Under the pieces are notes generated by a model. It saw nothing but the letters and a program-made list of their open reading frames with translations. It had not been told where the DNA came from and ran no database searches. A DNA stretch of 64,000 nt from Parafannyhessea umbonata (lineage in GTDB: Bacteria > Actinomycetota > Coriobacteriia > Coriobacteriales > Atopobiaceae). A program made the position numbers and the translations under genes. Positions 8,201 to 23,200 of this stretch are shown here, one piece after another; positions within the stretch are counted from its first letter, which is position 1; every line of letters begins with the position of its first letter. The stretch spans positions 1 to 64,000 of the forward strand of contig NZ_FOGP01000008.1 of assembly GCF_900111255.1 (NCBI RefSeq), written 5' to 3'.

Positions 8201-11200
8201 TCCTTCTCGTCTGTGTTTGATTCGAACGCAGCTGGCTCTCAAGCCCTTGGGGAGGCATCTACGCTCGACATTCATTCCTGGAACATGGTCGGGAAGGGTT
8301 ATGCGAACGCGTTCCGAAACGCCACGTCCGTGATCGACTTTCTGGTCTTGGGCGATGGCTGCGTGCTTACCGGCGCCAGCTTCAACCATGCCGACGACGG
8401 CGCGTGGTATGCGACGAACGGCGGGTACGCCGGCCGCTTCCTGCGCACTCCGCAGCTTGTCGCGTTCTACGGCGCGAATGGCGCAAAGCTTGCCATTGGC
8501 GACACCGTCTGGCAGTGGTACGACGGCTACATGGGAGGAACCTTCGCCTCGAACGACAACGTCTGGTGGAAGTTTGAGGTCGACACCGGCAAGGTGCTGA
8601 TTGGTACCTATGACGACGGCACGGCATTTGGCGAGACCGGCGTCGTCACAGAGTCTGGGGGCGACAGAGGCAACCTTCCCTTCGAGGGCTACTACCGTGA
8701 TTCCATCAAGTCCTTCTCGTCCGTAGCAACGGATCTCGCGGGCAATGCGACCATCAAGGTAAAGCCCACGAGTCTGCGCTGCTGGCTGCGCTACTACCCG
8801 CTTCTCGAGTCCTTTGACGGTTCCGGCATGGATGTCTCTGCGGTTACGGACATGTTTGGATTCCTGCAGCACATCGAAACCGCGACCGCCACCTCTGCTC
8901 GCACGCTCACGGTTTCCGGCGTGGCGGATTGGGACGTCTCCTCGGTGACCGACATGAACGCGCTCCTGCGCGACGGTTCGGGCTCGCGACTTGTGTCCGG
9001 GACCCTGGACATTGGCGGCTGGGACATGAGGGGTGCCTCCTGGTCAACCTGGCCCATCTTCAACACCGGAGGGCAGGGGACTACCTCTGGCTCCTCGGTT
9101 CGCGGCCTTAGCAAAATCATCTTGAGCAACAACACGGTTCTTATCGGCACGGCCTTCGCACACGGGGGAACGGGCTACTGGAAGGCCGTCTCTGGAACAC
9201 TTTCTGGTACGCTCCTCTCGAGCCAGGCGCTCGTTGCATACTATCCTAGGGTCGGAAACACCAATGGCGTAATCGAGTGGGAATGGATTGACGCTGCCGA
9301 TCTTCCCGCCTCCGACATTGCCGTTCCCGATGGCAAATCGGGCGTGCTCGCTTCCAACCCCAACATCTGGTGGAAGCTCGACGAGACCCTTGGCGCCCTC
9401 AGCATGGGCGTCATCGACCCCGCGAAGTCTCGCTTCTTCACGGAGTATGGCGCGAGTCTCCCGTGGTACGGAAAGGTCGTTCGCTCGTTCTACGCGGATG
9501 CTACCAACGGAAAGATCCAGCCCTACTCGCTCGAGGGCGCCGGCAACAACAGCGGGCGCTACATGGAGAGCTTCGACGGTTCGGGCATCGACACCTCCCT
9601 CGCCATCAGCCTGTATTCCTTCCTCGATTCTGGCTCCAACAACACCTTCGAGCTCAAGGGGACCGAGGCCTGGGACACCTCTCGCGTGACGACCTACACG
9701 TACTTCGCTGACGGTTCGCAGGGGTCGCGCATCACCGGTGGCCTCGACATCTCCAGCTGGAACATGGTCGGCGCCGACGTCTCGAACTTCCTGTCCGGTA
9801 ACGCCGCCGCCTCCCTCAAGTGGATTCGCCTTGGCGACGGCAGCGTTCTTGTCGGCACCGGCTTCAGCCACGATTACGCGGCTGATGGCGTTTGGCTGCG
9901 CGACGACCGCAACTGGCATGGCTCGACCGCCGACCTCATCGCACTGTACGCCGCTGGCGGTAACATGCTTGGCAAGCACGTCTATGTCTGGTTCCAGGGC
10001 AACGAGGACGCGAACGGGGATGGCATTCCCGACGGTGCCCCCTCGGATGCCAGCGTGACTTACACGTATGGTTACAGCGATGTGCGTCGCACCGTTTCGG
10101 TCGTCAGCTGGACCGCCGCGGGAACCTTTGATTCGAATCCCAACGTCGAGTGGCACGCTAAGGACGGCGCTGTCACGATGAACGTAGTCGCTTCTCCTGT
10201 GGACGTCACGGGTGACGGCATCGTCAACTCCCTCGACTTCCGGATTAGCGAGGGCGGAAGCTCGGATGCCACCAATGCTACGGGTCGCGGCAACCTTCCG
10301 TTCGACTTCCTTTACAAGTACATTCGCAGTGTGGCCACTGTTAGCTCCGTTTCCACCGAGAAGATCGTGCCCCTGACCATGAACAGGTGGTTCCGCCTGT
10401 ATCCCGCGCTCTACAAGTTCGATGGCGCGGGACTCGACGTCTCCCTTGTGTCTGACATGTACGCCTTCCTCGCGAGCTCTTCTGGCAGTTCCATTGCCCA
10501 GAATCTGATGGTTACTGGCGTCGAGGACTGGAACACCTCGAGCCTTCGCGACGCCCGCTGGATGTTTGCCGACATCACTAGCTCCGCCACGCGCTCCCTG
10601 CTGGGCATTCTTGACCTGAGCGGATGGGACCTCACTCGCGCTAACGTCCAGAACATGTTCTACGGCCCCAACGTCGGGGGAGTGGCGAGCTCCGCCCGCA
10701 ATCTCCAGGTGATTGTCCTTGGTAGCAACGGCGCGCTTGAGGGAAGCATGTTCGCCAAGGCGGGCACCGGACTCTGGCAGGCCGAGTCCGGAACCTATCG
10801 CGGCGGCCAGCTTCCCACCTCCACCCTGTACTACTTGTATCAGAGGGGTGGCAACGGCATGGGCCTTGGGTCCATCACCTGGACGTTCGTCGAGGGGCTC
10901 ACGGTCTCCGGCGTGACCATTCCCGGCAAGAGGGGAGTGTTCGCGTCCAATCCCAACGTGTGGTGGGATTTCGACAACGACTCCGGAACCCTCACCATCG
11001 GAGTGTACGACGCCGGCAGACCCACTATCGTTACCGAGGGACTTGCCCATACCGGGCAGGGGAGCGACCTGCTGCCCTGGCTGTACGGTTCCAACGCCCT
11101 TGCCAGTGGCGCCATCAAGCGCATCGTTACGGCTCCCGAGTCGGGCAAGCCCCAGGTCATGCCTTGGGACATGTATGCCTGGTTCTGCAATTCTCGCTAT

Positions 11201-14200
11201 CGCTACGACGGCTACTACAGCAATCTCGTCTACTTTGACGGTTCCGGCCTCGATACCTCTCACACGCGCACGATGGTCGCGCTCTTCCGCGACTGCGCGA
11301 AGCTCGAGACCATCGACGGCGTCGCCGGGTGGGACACAGGTTCGACCACGGACTTCCGCGAGATGTTCATGGGTTGCAGCGCCCTCAAGAGCCTGGACAT
11401 CTCCAACTGGGACGACAAGGCCTATGGTGACGCTAACCCCGACCGTTCCTCGGCGCCGCTGATTGATTCGATGTTCACATACATGTCGAACCTCGACACG
11501 CTCACCGTAGGCGAGAAGGTCGTACTTACCGGTACCGGACTTACCCACAGCGGCGTTGGCGTCTGGCTTGGGCAGGACTCCGCCAATCCCTGGCACGGCA
11601 ATACGGCGGAGCTGCAGGCTCTCTATCCTGCGGCGACTGATGCTGCTCTGGGCGGCGGGCGCACCTTTGTCTGGGTCAAGGACCTCCCCGACTCTCGGAC
11701 CGTCACATACCGCTATGACTACGACCCGGATACGAGGACGGTTTCCGGCGTCAGCTGGTGGGTCGGTGGCACCTTTGCCAATCCGAATGTCTGGTGGTTC
11801 CTGAAGGATGGCAAGCTTAACCTTGGCGTGACCGACGCCAGCGCATCGGCAAGTCGCGAGGTGACCGAACATGGCTCGCGCGACAACACCGGTGGCTCGA
11901 CGCTTCCCTGGTTCTACCTGCGTGACTTTATCTCTTCTGTTGCGACCTCCGGCGTTGACGGCAGCGGCAATGCCTCTGCCGGCGCCATCCAGCCGCTTAA
12001 CCTTGAGAGCTGGTTCGAGGGATACAAGATTCTCGGCCTGTTTGACGGGTCGGGCTTCGACACCTCCAAGACAACCACCATGGCGCAGCTGTTCGACGAT
12101 GGCCCGAAGAACCTCGAGCTGCGCAACATCGGCAACTGGAACACCTCGAGCGTCACGAGCTTCTACGGCACCTTTGAGTCCGATCTTACGGTTGCCTTCG
12201 ATGGCTCGTCCGATGACAACCATGTCATCGTCGGGGCGCTTGACCTGCACGACTGGGACATGACCCACGGCAGCGTCGCCTATGCGTTCAGCTACGATAA
12301 CAAGGACAACATGGACGGCGTCACTACCCTCATCTTGGGCAATGGTGTCGTGCTCCAAGGATCTGGCTTTGCCCGTCTCTCTCCCGGCGTGTGGGCGTGC
12401 ACGAGCGGCACGTACCTCAACGTACGCGTGACGACCGAGCAGCTCCTTGCGATGTACCGTGCCGGCGGCAATGATCTTGGCATTCAGACCTGGACTTGGA
12501 TTGCCAACGGCACTGCGACCGTCCCTGCGGGTGCCAACGGCGTATTCATGAGCAATCCCAACATCTGGTGGAAGATTGATGGAAGCACGCTCGTGATTGG
12601 TGCCGAGAGTGCATCTCGCTCGCTCACTGTTGCTGAGTACGGTACCTCCGTCCCCTGGAATTCGCTAAGGAACAACTTCATCAGTTTTGCCCCCAACGTT
12701 ACCAACGGCAAGGTTGCTCCCATCAATCTCTCTGGCTGGTTCTCTGGCTGCTCTGTCCTGGAGACCGCGAAGTTCGAAGATCTCAATCTCTCCGGCATAT
12801 CGAGCCTCGCGAACGCGCTCTCCGGAACCGTTCTTGAAGGCACTCTGCCGATGAGTTCTTGGAACGTCGATACCACGAGCATTCCTGTGAGCGGGCTCTT
12901 TGCCGGGACTGCGACGAGCAACCTGTCCAGGATTGTTCTGGATAACGACTCGGTTCTTGAGGGGACTGGATTCACGCACGTTGACGGTGGCTATTGGGTT
13001 GCCTCCGGTGGCACCTATAACGGTCGTTCCGTCACCACCGCTCAGCTCATCAGGCTGTATCCTGCCGCCGGTAATGACCTTGGCGCCACGATATGGAATT
13101 GGGCAACGGCTCCCCAGGAGGGCGTCTTTGCTTCCAACGACAACATCTGGTGGAAGTACGATGCGACTACCGGCGCTCTTACCATCGGCGCCCACGACGC
13201 CTCGAAGTCCCATGAGGTTACCGAGTACGGTGACAAGCTTCCTTGGAACATCTGGAACAAGAAGATCACGTCCTTCTCGGTCGTTGATGCCGCGACGAAA
13301 GGTAAGATTCAGCCCGCATCGCTCCAGGACTGGTTCCACACCGCCGTCTGCCTCACGAGCTTCGACGGTTCTGGACTTGACGTTCAGAACGTCACCAACA
13401 TGCGCAACTTCCTCTTTAACGAGGCTGCTGACGGATACGCCGCGGTGACCCTGAACATCACCGGCGTCTCCAATTGGGAGACCTCCAAGGTGACGGATAT
13501 GACCAACATCATCTCCATTGCCTCTAACGGTAGGAGCTACCTCGCCGGGGACTTCAACATTTCTGGTTGGGATATGTCAAAGGCCCTGCTGACGGGAGCC
13601 TTTGGCGGCGGCATTATGGATAGCGTTGGCCGGCTCGTTCTGGGCTCCAAGACCGTTCTTGCCGGCAGTTCCTTCTATCACTCCGCGACCGAGGCTGGAA
13701 CGGGTACGACGAGTGGCGTTGGCGTCTGGCGTCGTACCGCGGGCACGATGATTGCCTCGTCTGATGGTCTGAGGCAGCTGTATCCGAAGGCTGGCAACCC
13801 CTACGGAGAGCAAATTTGGGTCTGGGATGCTGACGTGAACACCCCCAACGTCTTCGCTTCCAACCCAAATGTCAGGTGGGACTTCAATGCGGGAACCGGC
13901 AAAATTACCCTGAGCATCATCGACCCCGAGCTTTCTCGCGTGGTTACCGAGACGGGCGAGAGGCTTCCTTGGTACGTTGAGCGCGAGAGTGTGAGGGACT
14001 TTGGCGTCAACATGACGAACGGAAAGGTCGAGCCCACGACGCTCTATCATTGGTTCCTCGGCAACTCGTTCCTGTCGCACTTCGACGGCAAAGGCCTCGA
14101 TGTCAGTGGCGTTACGGACTTTTCTGGCATGTTTACCGACACCAACCTGACGGGCGCCCTTGACGTTGCGTCGTGGGGCTGGGATCTCAGGGGCAAGACT

Positions 14201-17200
14201 GTCGACAACATGTTCTCCGGCACCGCCCTCAAGAACGTCACCAACCTCACCGTTAACGACAACACCGTTCTGGCCGGTACGGGCATCGCCAATGCCGACG
14301 AGGATGGTGCATGGAGGCGTGTGAGCGGCACGTTGATAGTCTCGAGCCCGAGGCTCATGCAGATTTATCCCTCGGCTGGAAACGACTACGGCGTGCAGAC
14401 CTGGTACTGGGATACCGCCGCCACGGCTCCCACCAACCTGTTTGCCTCTAACCCCAACATCTGGTGGACGATGGACGACTATGGCAACCTGACGATCGGT
14501 GCCTTCGATACCGCCATCAGCCACGTCGTCACCGAGGACGGGCAGTCGGTGCCTTGGGCTGGCAAGCGCACGCAGATTACCTCGTTCGCGTCTGACCCGA
14601 CCTACGGCAAGGTTGAGCCGACCACGATGTCTCTTTGGTTCGAGGACCGCAACGCCATCGTGGACGGCGTATACAGGATTCACTTCAACTACTATGGCGT
14701 GCGCTGGTACCTGGGCGCGCGCAGCAACAACACGCTTGTCCTGGTCTCCCAGGACAACGTTCCCTCCGACGTCAAGGTTGACTGGACGGTCACCAACATC
14801 GGCGGTGCCTACACGCTTCTTAGCGGATACGGCACCTACATGCGTTACACGGGAGCAAGCACCGATGCGGGGTACCACGGCGGCGCCCTTGACGGAAACG
14901 CCAAGTGGCAGCTGGTTAACCTGAGCACCTCGCCCTACAACAGGATTGTCATTACCTCGACGCAGAACCTCAACCAATCCGTAGACCTAAAGGGAGGTAC
15001 GGCCGAGCAGTACAATCCCGTTCGCTACTGGACCAATGGCGGCTGGGATGGCATGAGGAACACGCGCATCGCCGACAACGGAGCGCGTACGCCCAGCAAC
15101 GGCACCTTCACCTACGCCGAGGTCTGGCACTTCGAGCGCATGTCCACGGAGCTGACGGCCATCGATTTCACGGGAGTTAAGGTAACCGGAGCCGTTGTCT
15201 CCAACATCTTGGAGCATGCGGCCAAGCTCGAGTACATTACGGTTGACGACACGTCGGTCCTCGCCGGTACGGGTCTTTCTCGCTCTGGCGTTGGTTCCTG
15301 GGTTGCGAGCAATGGCCCGCTCAGTGGTCGCGGAGTCTACAACTCGACCCTGCAGAAGATCTACTCCGCTAGCGGCAACTCTCTTGGTGCCAACACTTGG
15401 ACCTGGACGAACAACCGCCCGAACACCTTTGAGTCCAACTACAACGTCTGGTGGAAGCTCGAGAATGGCGCCCTCACCATTGGCGCCTACGACGAGAACC
15501 AGTCTCTCGAGGTCTCCGAGTACGGCGATTCCCTGCCGTGGGCGCATCGCATGGGTGAGGTCACGTCCTTCTCGGCGAACACTGATCATGGCATGGTTCA
15601 GCCCCTCAAGCTCGACAGCTGGTTTGCGACGCGCAAGACCTTCTCGGCGGTTTCGAGTTTCAGCAACTGGAGCAAGGCCGGAATGGACTTCACCTCCGAT
15701 GGTGACACCTACGGGATGCGCGACTGGAACTCTGGCGAGCAATCCGAGATGTACATTGCCGTTGTTCTTGACGCCAACGTCACTTATCGCCTTCGCTTCC
15801 AGTATGCCTTCGTGAGGGGCGAGAAGACCAACCTTCCCATCTGGATTGGACCTAATACCTCGAACAACAGCGGCAACATCATGTCCGACTATCTGTATCC
15901 GGGCAACACCTCACTTGTGACCTTCGACCGTACGCTGAGGCCCTCTTACACTGGAACGTTCTACATCGCTATTGATCTTGACCCCAACAATGGAGCCTAT
16001 GAGTACTTCACGATTAAGGACATCCTCTTCTGTGAGGCGGGCTCCGAGGGCGGCTCGCAGCTCTCGTCCGTCGACCTCACGGGACTCGACTGCTCCAAGA
16101 CCACCTCGGTAACGAATGAGTTCAGGCTGACTCCTGCGACCACCCTCAAGCTCAAGTCTGACTCTGTCCTCACAGGCGCCGCTCTTTCGAAGTCCGGCGG
16201 TGCATGGGCTGCCCAGGACGGTAAGCTTGCTGGAGCAAAGCTGACGAACGCTCAGCTTGTCGCGTTCTATGGTGTCGGAGGCAACGAGTATGGTCCCATC
16301 ACTTGGAATTGGGCAGCGGGTGAGCTGAGCAATGTCTTCGGCTCCAACGCGAACGTCTGGTGGAACGTTGACGCCAGCGGCAACCTCACCATCGGCGCCT
16401 TTGACTCCTCGCTCTCGCGTGTGGTGACAGAAAACGGCGCGCATCTTCCTTGGGCTGACATTGCGGGTAGCGTCCTGACGTTTGACGTCGACGAGTCTAA
16501 CGGGCGAATCCTTCCGAAGACGCTCGATGGCTGGTTCAGCGGTAATATGCTCACCGGTGACCAGGCCCTTCCCGGCACCTGGAGCCGTAGCGCAATGGGC
16601 CTGCAGTCCTATACGGACAGCACCATCACCATGAATGGCGCGAATGGTATTGCCGTACTCTACACTCGCATATACCTTCCTGCTACGGACTACTTCCTCT
16701 CGCTTGACTACACTGCCCCCTTCGGCGGCATGTGGCTTGAGGTCGACTCTGGCGTACATGCTGTTGGCTACGGCGGGCATAGCGGTTCCGCCATCGGAGC
16801 GATCCAGATGACCGGCTCCGGCGTAAGACATGGTTCCACGACCTTCACCGTGACAAACGCTGGGTACTACTACCTTATCTTCCAGCTTGATGGCCTAACG
16901 GATGGGCATACCGCTACCGTTACCATGGCCAATCTCACTCTGACGAGCGGTGCCAGCGCGAAGCTCACTGCGTTTGACGGTCATGGTCTCGATCTCTCGC
17001 AGTGCAGCTCTGCGGTCAGCGCTCTGACGGGTGTCTCGTTCACCGGCAACGTTAACATGGCTAGCTGGGATTGGGACACCAGGGCCATAAACGTTACCAA
17101 CATGCTTGCAATCTCGACCGGAAACGTCGACTCCATCACTCTGGACAACGACGACGTTCTCCTGGGAACCAACATCCGCCATAATGGTTCGGGCGCCTGG

Positions 17201-20200
17201 GTCGCTCAGTCTGGCATCTTTGCTGGTAAGGCACTCACCAGCGCTCAGCTCATGAGTCTCTATCCTCAGGTGGGCAACTCGCTTGGCACGGTTACCTGGA
17301 AGTGGGATTCCACCGCGACGCCCGACATTGGCACCTTCGCCTCGAACGCCAACGTTTGGTGGACGCTCGACGCGAGCGGCAATCTCATCGTGGGTGCCTT
17401 CGATCCCAACTCTCCGCTTACGGTCACTGAGACTGGTACCAGCGTTCCCTGGTACTCTCGCAGGGCCGAGGTCAAGTCCTTCTCCGCGAACTCCGCGAAC
17501 GGGAAGGTTGCCCCCATGTCTATGGCTAGCTGGTTTGCTGGGGCGAGCAACCTGGCTACGGTCGATCTCTCCAAACTCGATCTGTCTGCGACGACTTCGC
17601 TCAATGCTACGTTCTCGGGGACTGGCCTGACCGGAACGCTCGACCTCACGAACTCCAACTTCGACTTCACCAAAGTCGACCTCACGAACATGCTTGCGGG
17701 CACTGCCGGTGCCAAACTCACTGGAATCAAGGCGAACGGCAATGTGATCCTGGCTGGAACTGGACTTACGAAGGCGGCCGGCTCTGACGGCAAGGGTGCA
17801 TGGAAGGCCACCAACTCCGTGCTTTCCAGCGGGTTCACGACCTCTACCGCGGGCCTTGTAACGCTCTACCTGCCCACGTCCGCTGCGATCGGAAACAATG
17901 GCTCCGTCATTGGTGACGTCACCTGGATCTGGGACGCGACGGCGACGGCTCCGAGCATCTTCGCCTCCAATGCCAACGTCTGGTGGAGCATTGATGCAGA
18001 CGGCAAGATGACGCTCGGCTCGTTCTACACGGCCCTGTCCCGCATCGTCACCGAGACTGGCTTCGCAAGCAGCAACGGAAGCATAAGGAGCATCATCTCG
18101 CAGACGTCTGATGACGGTCGGGGCGGAAAGATTCAGCCGCTCACGATGGAGAACTGGTTCTATCTGGCATCGATGTACTCGCTGTTCGACGGCAAGGGCA
18201 TTGACACGTCGCTCACCACGAGCATGCACTGGTTTCTGTGCATGGGCGGCCAGGGCCAGGGCAGCATCATAAACGTTCATGATTGGGATACCACCAAGGT
18301 CACCGATATGACTTGGCTTTTCAGCGCGGAGAACGGACGTCAGGGATCTTACGTTAGGGGAGACCTCGACCTCTCCGGGTGGGACATGACGGCGGCTAAT
18401 CGCTCGCGCGCCTTTGCCAACCTAGAGGTTTCGAAGCTCGACTCCATCACGCTCGGCAACAAGAGCGTTCTTGCGGGTACGGACTTCGCTCACGCACAGG
18501 TCGGCGTCTGGCTGCGCGACGACGGACAGTGGTTCTCCAACGCTGAACTCGTGGCTCTCTATCCTGCGGCTGGCAACAGCCTTGGCGTCCACACCTACGT
18601 TTGGTTCCAGGGCTTCTACGACGAGAACGGCGACGGCGAGCTTGACGGCGCGCCAACCGGATCACGTGTCAACTATACGTACGCCTATGATCCTACGACT
18701 CGGACGGTCTCCAACGTGCACTGGACGGCTGATGGCGTCTTTGGCTCCAACTCGAACGTCTGGTGGCGCGCAAAGGACGGCGCTCTTGAACTCGGCGTCA
18801 CGCTTGCTACCGGCAACCGCATCGTTACGGAGGGCTCTGGTGAGTATGGCGACCTGCCCTTCGAGTACCTGCGCTACTACATCCACACCGTCGACACGCT
18901 CGGCCAGGGTGCCGCGGGCGACACCTGGGGCGCCGCCTCGACTGCTAAGATCGTCGCGAACACCCTGTATCACTGGTTCAGGCTATACCCCGAGATCGTG
19001 AGCTTCGACGGTCGTGGCCTCGAGCTCGTACCGACTCTCACCAATATGTCCCAGTTCCTCGAGAGCGCGGCTTCGACCGAGCAGCTTGCGCGCACGTTAC
19101 TGGTCAAGAACGTCTCGGACTGGGATGTCTCGAGCGTCACGAACTTCTACGCGGTGTTCTACAACCACCTCAACCGCACGCTTGTCACCGAGCTTGACAT
19201 CAGCGGCTGGGACATGACCAAGGCGACCAACATCAGTCTCTTCCTCGGAGGGGATGACTCCAAGTCTGCTGCGTTCAACCTCCCGAAGATCATCCTGGGT
19301 CAGAAGACCCTGCTCGCGGGGTCCTCGATCGCCCACAACGGCTCTGGCTACTGGAGGCTTGACAATGGGCCCATGGCCGGCACGCTCCTCTCGAACCTCG
19401 GCCTTGCGGACTACTATCCCATCCAGGGTAACCAGAGCGGTGTGCTTACTTGGATTTGGGTCGCTCGCGACGACGCTTCCATCGTGGCCGATCTCTCGTG
19501 GGCGGCGGCTAACGGCAAGAACGGCCTCATGCCATCCAACCCCAACATCTGGTGGAACTGCGACGCGGATGGTAACCTTACCCTGGGCGTTGTCGATGTG
19601 GCCAAGTCCCACTTCTTCATCGAGAATGGCTCCACGCTTCCGTGGTACGGATCTCGCGGCAACGTGAAGACTTTCTCGGTCGACCAGAGCAACGGCAAGG
19701 TGCAGCCTTACAGCCTTGCCTCCTGGCTGACTAACACGAACCTTTACTCCTTCGATGGCTCTGGTGTCGACACGAGCCTTACGGTCTCGATGAGCCAGCT
19801 TGCCAACACCGAGGGCAATGCCCCCATCACCATTACGGGCCTCGATGCCTGGGACACCTCACGCATCGGCGACTTCACGAATGTCTTCGAGGGCTATGAG
19901 GGCTCCATCATCACCAGTGGCTTCGACATTTCCAGCTGGGATATGGTCGGAGGAAACGTTGGGGCGTTCCTCGCCGGCTCTGCCGGCTACGACGTCAAGT
20001 ACCTTACCCTCGGCAATGGCGTCGTCCTTGTGGGCGCCGGCTTCCAGCATCGCAATGCCGACATTGGCGTATGGCTGAGCGATGAGGGCAAGTGGTTCAG
20101 TACGGCTGAGCTCATCGCTCTGTATCCTGCTGATGGTAACGCTTTGGGCAAGCGCACCTACGTCTGGTACCAGGGCGACTTCGACGTTACGGGTGACGGC

Positions 20201-23200
20201 GTCATGGATGGCGCTCCCGCCTTCAACGATAACGACCCGATTCCCGTTACCTACACCTACACCTACGATTCCTCGACGCGTACGGTCTCCAACGTCCACT
20301 GGAGCGCTGACGGTATCTGGGCATCCAACCCCAACGTCTGGTGGTACGTGCACGATGGTATCGTCGAGACGGGCGTATTCGACGCGAGTGCGGACCGTAG
20401 AGTCACTGAGTACGGCACCAGCGGCGACAACAACGCAAACGGCCGCGGAAGCCTGCCCTTCGACTTCCTGGTCAACTTCGTCTACAAGGTCAACACCCTT
20501 GGCACCCAGGCTGACGGCACCGCCTCGGCGGGGCTCATCCAACCTACCAACATGAGTCACTGGCTCCGCTTCTACCCGCTGCTCACTGAGTTCGACGGAT
20601 CGGGCCTTGACGTCTCGGGGACCACGAGCATGCGCGCACTTCTCGCCGCGGTGCCGGGCAACTGGTACACGCGCAGGACCGTCAACCTCTACGTTGCAGG
20701 CGTCGAGGGGTGGGACGTCAGCTCCGTTACCGATATGGACTACCTGTTCTATCGCGAGGGCACGCGCTACGTGCGCGGCACGCTTGACCTGTCCAGTTGG
20801 GATACGAGAGGCGCAACGCATTCGTACATGTTCGGCAGCGACGCGCTCGCAACGCTCGAGACCCTTCGTCTGGGCCAGAATACGGTCCTGATTGACACCG
20901 ACCTCAGCCACGCGAACGCCGGCTATTGGATGGCCGGTACCGACGGCAGGTTCGTCGGCACGCTGCTGCGCACCGCCACCCTGAAGTACTTCTATCCCAA
21001 GGTCGGCACCGACAACGGAACCATCTCCTGGACCTGGGTTGCGGACGACTCGACTGAGGTTACGGACGCCAAGGCGCTCGTGGCTTCGCAAGGCAAGAGC
21101 GGCTGCTTCGACTCGAACCCCAACGTCTGGTGGAAGCTTGATGACGACGGCAACCTGACCATTGGCGCTTTCGACGCGGCCAAGTCGACGTTCGTGACGG
21201 ACGCCGGCGGCGCACGTCCCTGGAACGCCAAGATTGCGAACGTCAAGACGTTCTCTGTCGACTACAGCGCCTCCGACTCCTGGAGCATGATTCGTCCCTA
21301 CACGATGAACTCCTGGCTCAGTGGCGCTTCCAACCTGACCACATTCGACGGCTCCGGTATCGACACAACGCTCGCGATCGACCTCTCTGGCATGTTCTAC
21401 AACGACGCCAAGCTCGTCGACTTCGTGAACACGGGTCACTGGAACACCGAACGCGTCACGAACTTCTCGAACATGTTCTATGGCTGCACGGGCCTTTCGA
21501 CCATCGACCTCGCCCAGTGGGACATGATCGACTCGACCGTGACCAACATGTTCTCGGGTGCCAGCAACCTCAAGACGATCACGGTAGGCGAGAAGAACAT
21601 CCTCGCCTCGACTGCGATGACCCATACAGGCGTGGGCACTTGGCTCATCGACGGGACTTACACCTGGAACGATCCGTTCCACGGTCTGTCGCATGCGAAC
21701 CTCATGGCCATGTATCCCGCCAGCGGCGCGACGATTAGCGGTACCCGAACGTTCATCTGGAACGCTGGGACTCCTGACGCCGCTGCCGTCAACTATGCAT
21801 ACGACTACGACCCCGACACCAGGACGGTCTCGGGCGTCACCTGGTGGGTTGGCGGCACCTTTGCCAACCCGAACGTCTGGTGGCGCCTGAAGGACGGCCA
21901 CCTCGAGATGGGCGTTACGGACGCGGCGGGCAATCGCATGGTCACCGAGGCCGGTACCGGCGATTCCGGCAAGAGCGGCCGTGGCAACCTTCCGTTTGAT
22001 GACTACTACTACTTCATTACCGACGTTCAGACTGACGGACAGGGCGCGGCTGGCCAGACGTGGGGGAGTGCGAGCACTGCTCAGATTCAGGTCGCCAGCC
22101 TTGATCGCTGGTTCCGCTTCTATCCAGCGCTTGCCGCCTTTGACGGATCTGGTCTGGATACGACTGGCATCACGGACATGTATGCCCTTCTCGCCTCTGT
22201 CAACAGCCACGCCAGCCTGCCTGACTGCAATATCGCCACGACGCTTACGGTGAGCGGCGTCTCCGCCTGGAACACCGCCAGCGTGACCGACATGCGCTAC
22301 CTGTTCTTCAACGATCACGACTTGCGTCCTCTTACGGGCACGCTTGACCTGTGCGGTTGGAACATGGGTGCCGCCAACCTGCAGTATGCCTTTGGCGGGT
22401 CCAACGCCTCTGGCTCCATTGTGGCGGCGGCTTCCAGTACGAAGAACCTTGATGTTGTCATTCTTGGCGGTCGCTCGGTACTGTTTGGCTCGAGCTTCGA
22501 CCACGCCAACTCCGACCTGGGCACCTGGCGTGCATCCGGCGGATCACATGACGGTTCGACCACGAGCACGACTGGCCTTGTCTGGATGTACGCCAAGGCC
22601 GGAAACGATGTCGACGTTACCACGTGGACCTGGGACGGCGCCTCGGCCTTCGTCCAGGGCTACTTCCCGTCAAACCCCAACGTCTGGTGGAGGATTGACG
22701 AGTATGGCAACCTGGTCATCGGCGTTGTTGACTCGACACGCTCGGTTGTTGTCCAGGAGTACGGCACGGCTGTCCCCTGGTACTCCCGCAGGAGCGAGGT
22801 CAAGAGCTTCCAGGCCGATGACTCCCAGGGTATCAAGGTGGCTCCTGCCAACCTGTCCTCCTGGTTCGAGGGCTACACGAACATGACCGCCTTCGATGGT
22901 GACGCGCTCGACACGTCCAACACGACCAGCATCCAGAAGATGCTGTACAACACCAATCTCACTGCGACGCTTGACGTCAACAGTTGGGGCTGGGACATGT
23001 CGCACATGGTTACCGAGAACTGGCTCGGTGGCACTGCGGCTGCGAACCTGCCCGTTATTATCATGGGCGTAGGCGGCAGTCTTTCCGATTCCGGCATCAA
23101 CCACACCGGTGCCGGCGCATGGGTTTACACTGGCGGCATCGGTGACGGCATGCCGGCTACCAACAACTCGCTCAAGCTGATCTACCCTGGCCTTCAGAGC

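Noticed and set aside
9044-12358. 1,104-codon open frame on the minus strand
   Set aside because: It lies wholly inside the giant gene and reads as low-complexity Arg/Val/Gly/Asp/His-rich sequence without a domain. It arises from codon bias on the coding strand.
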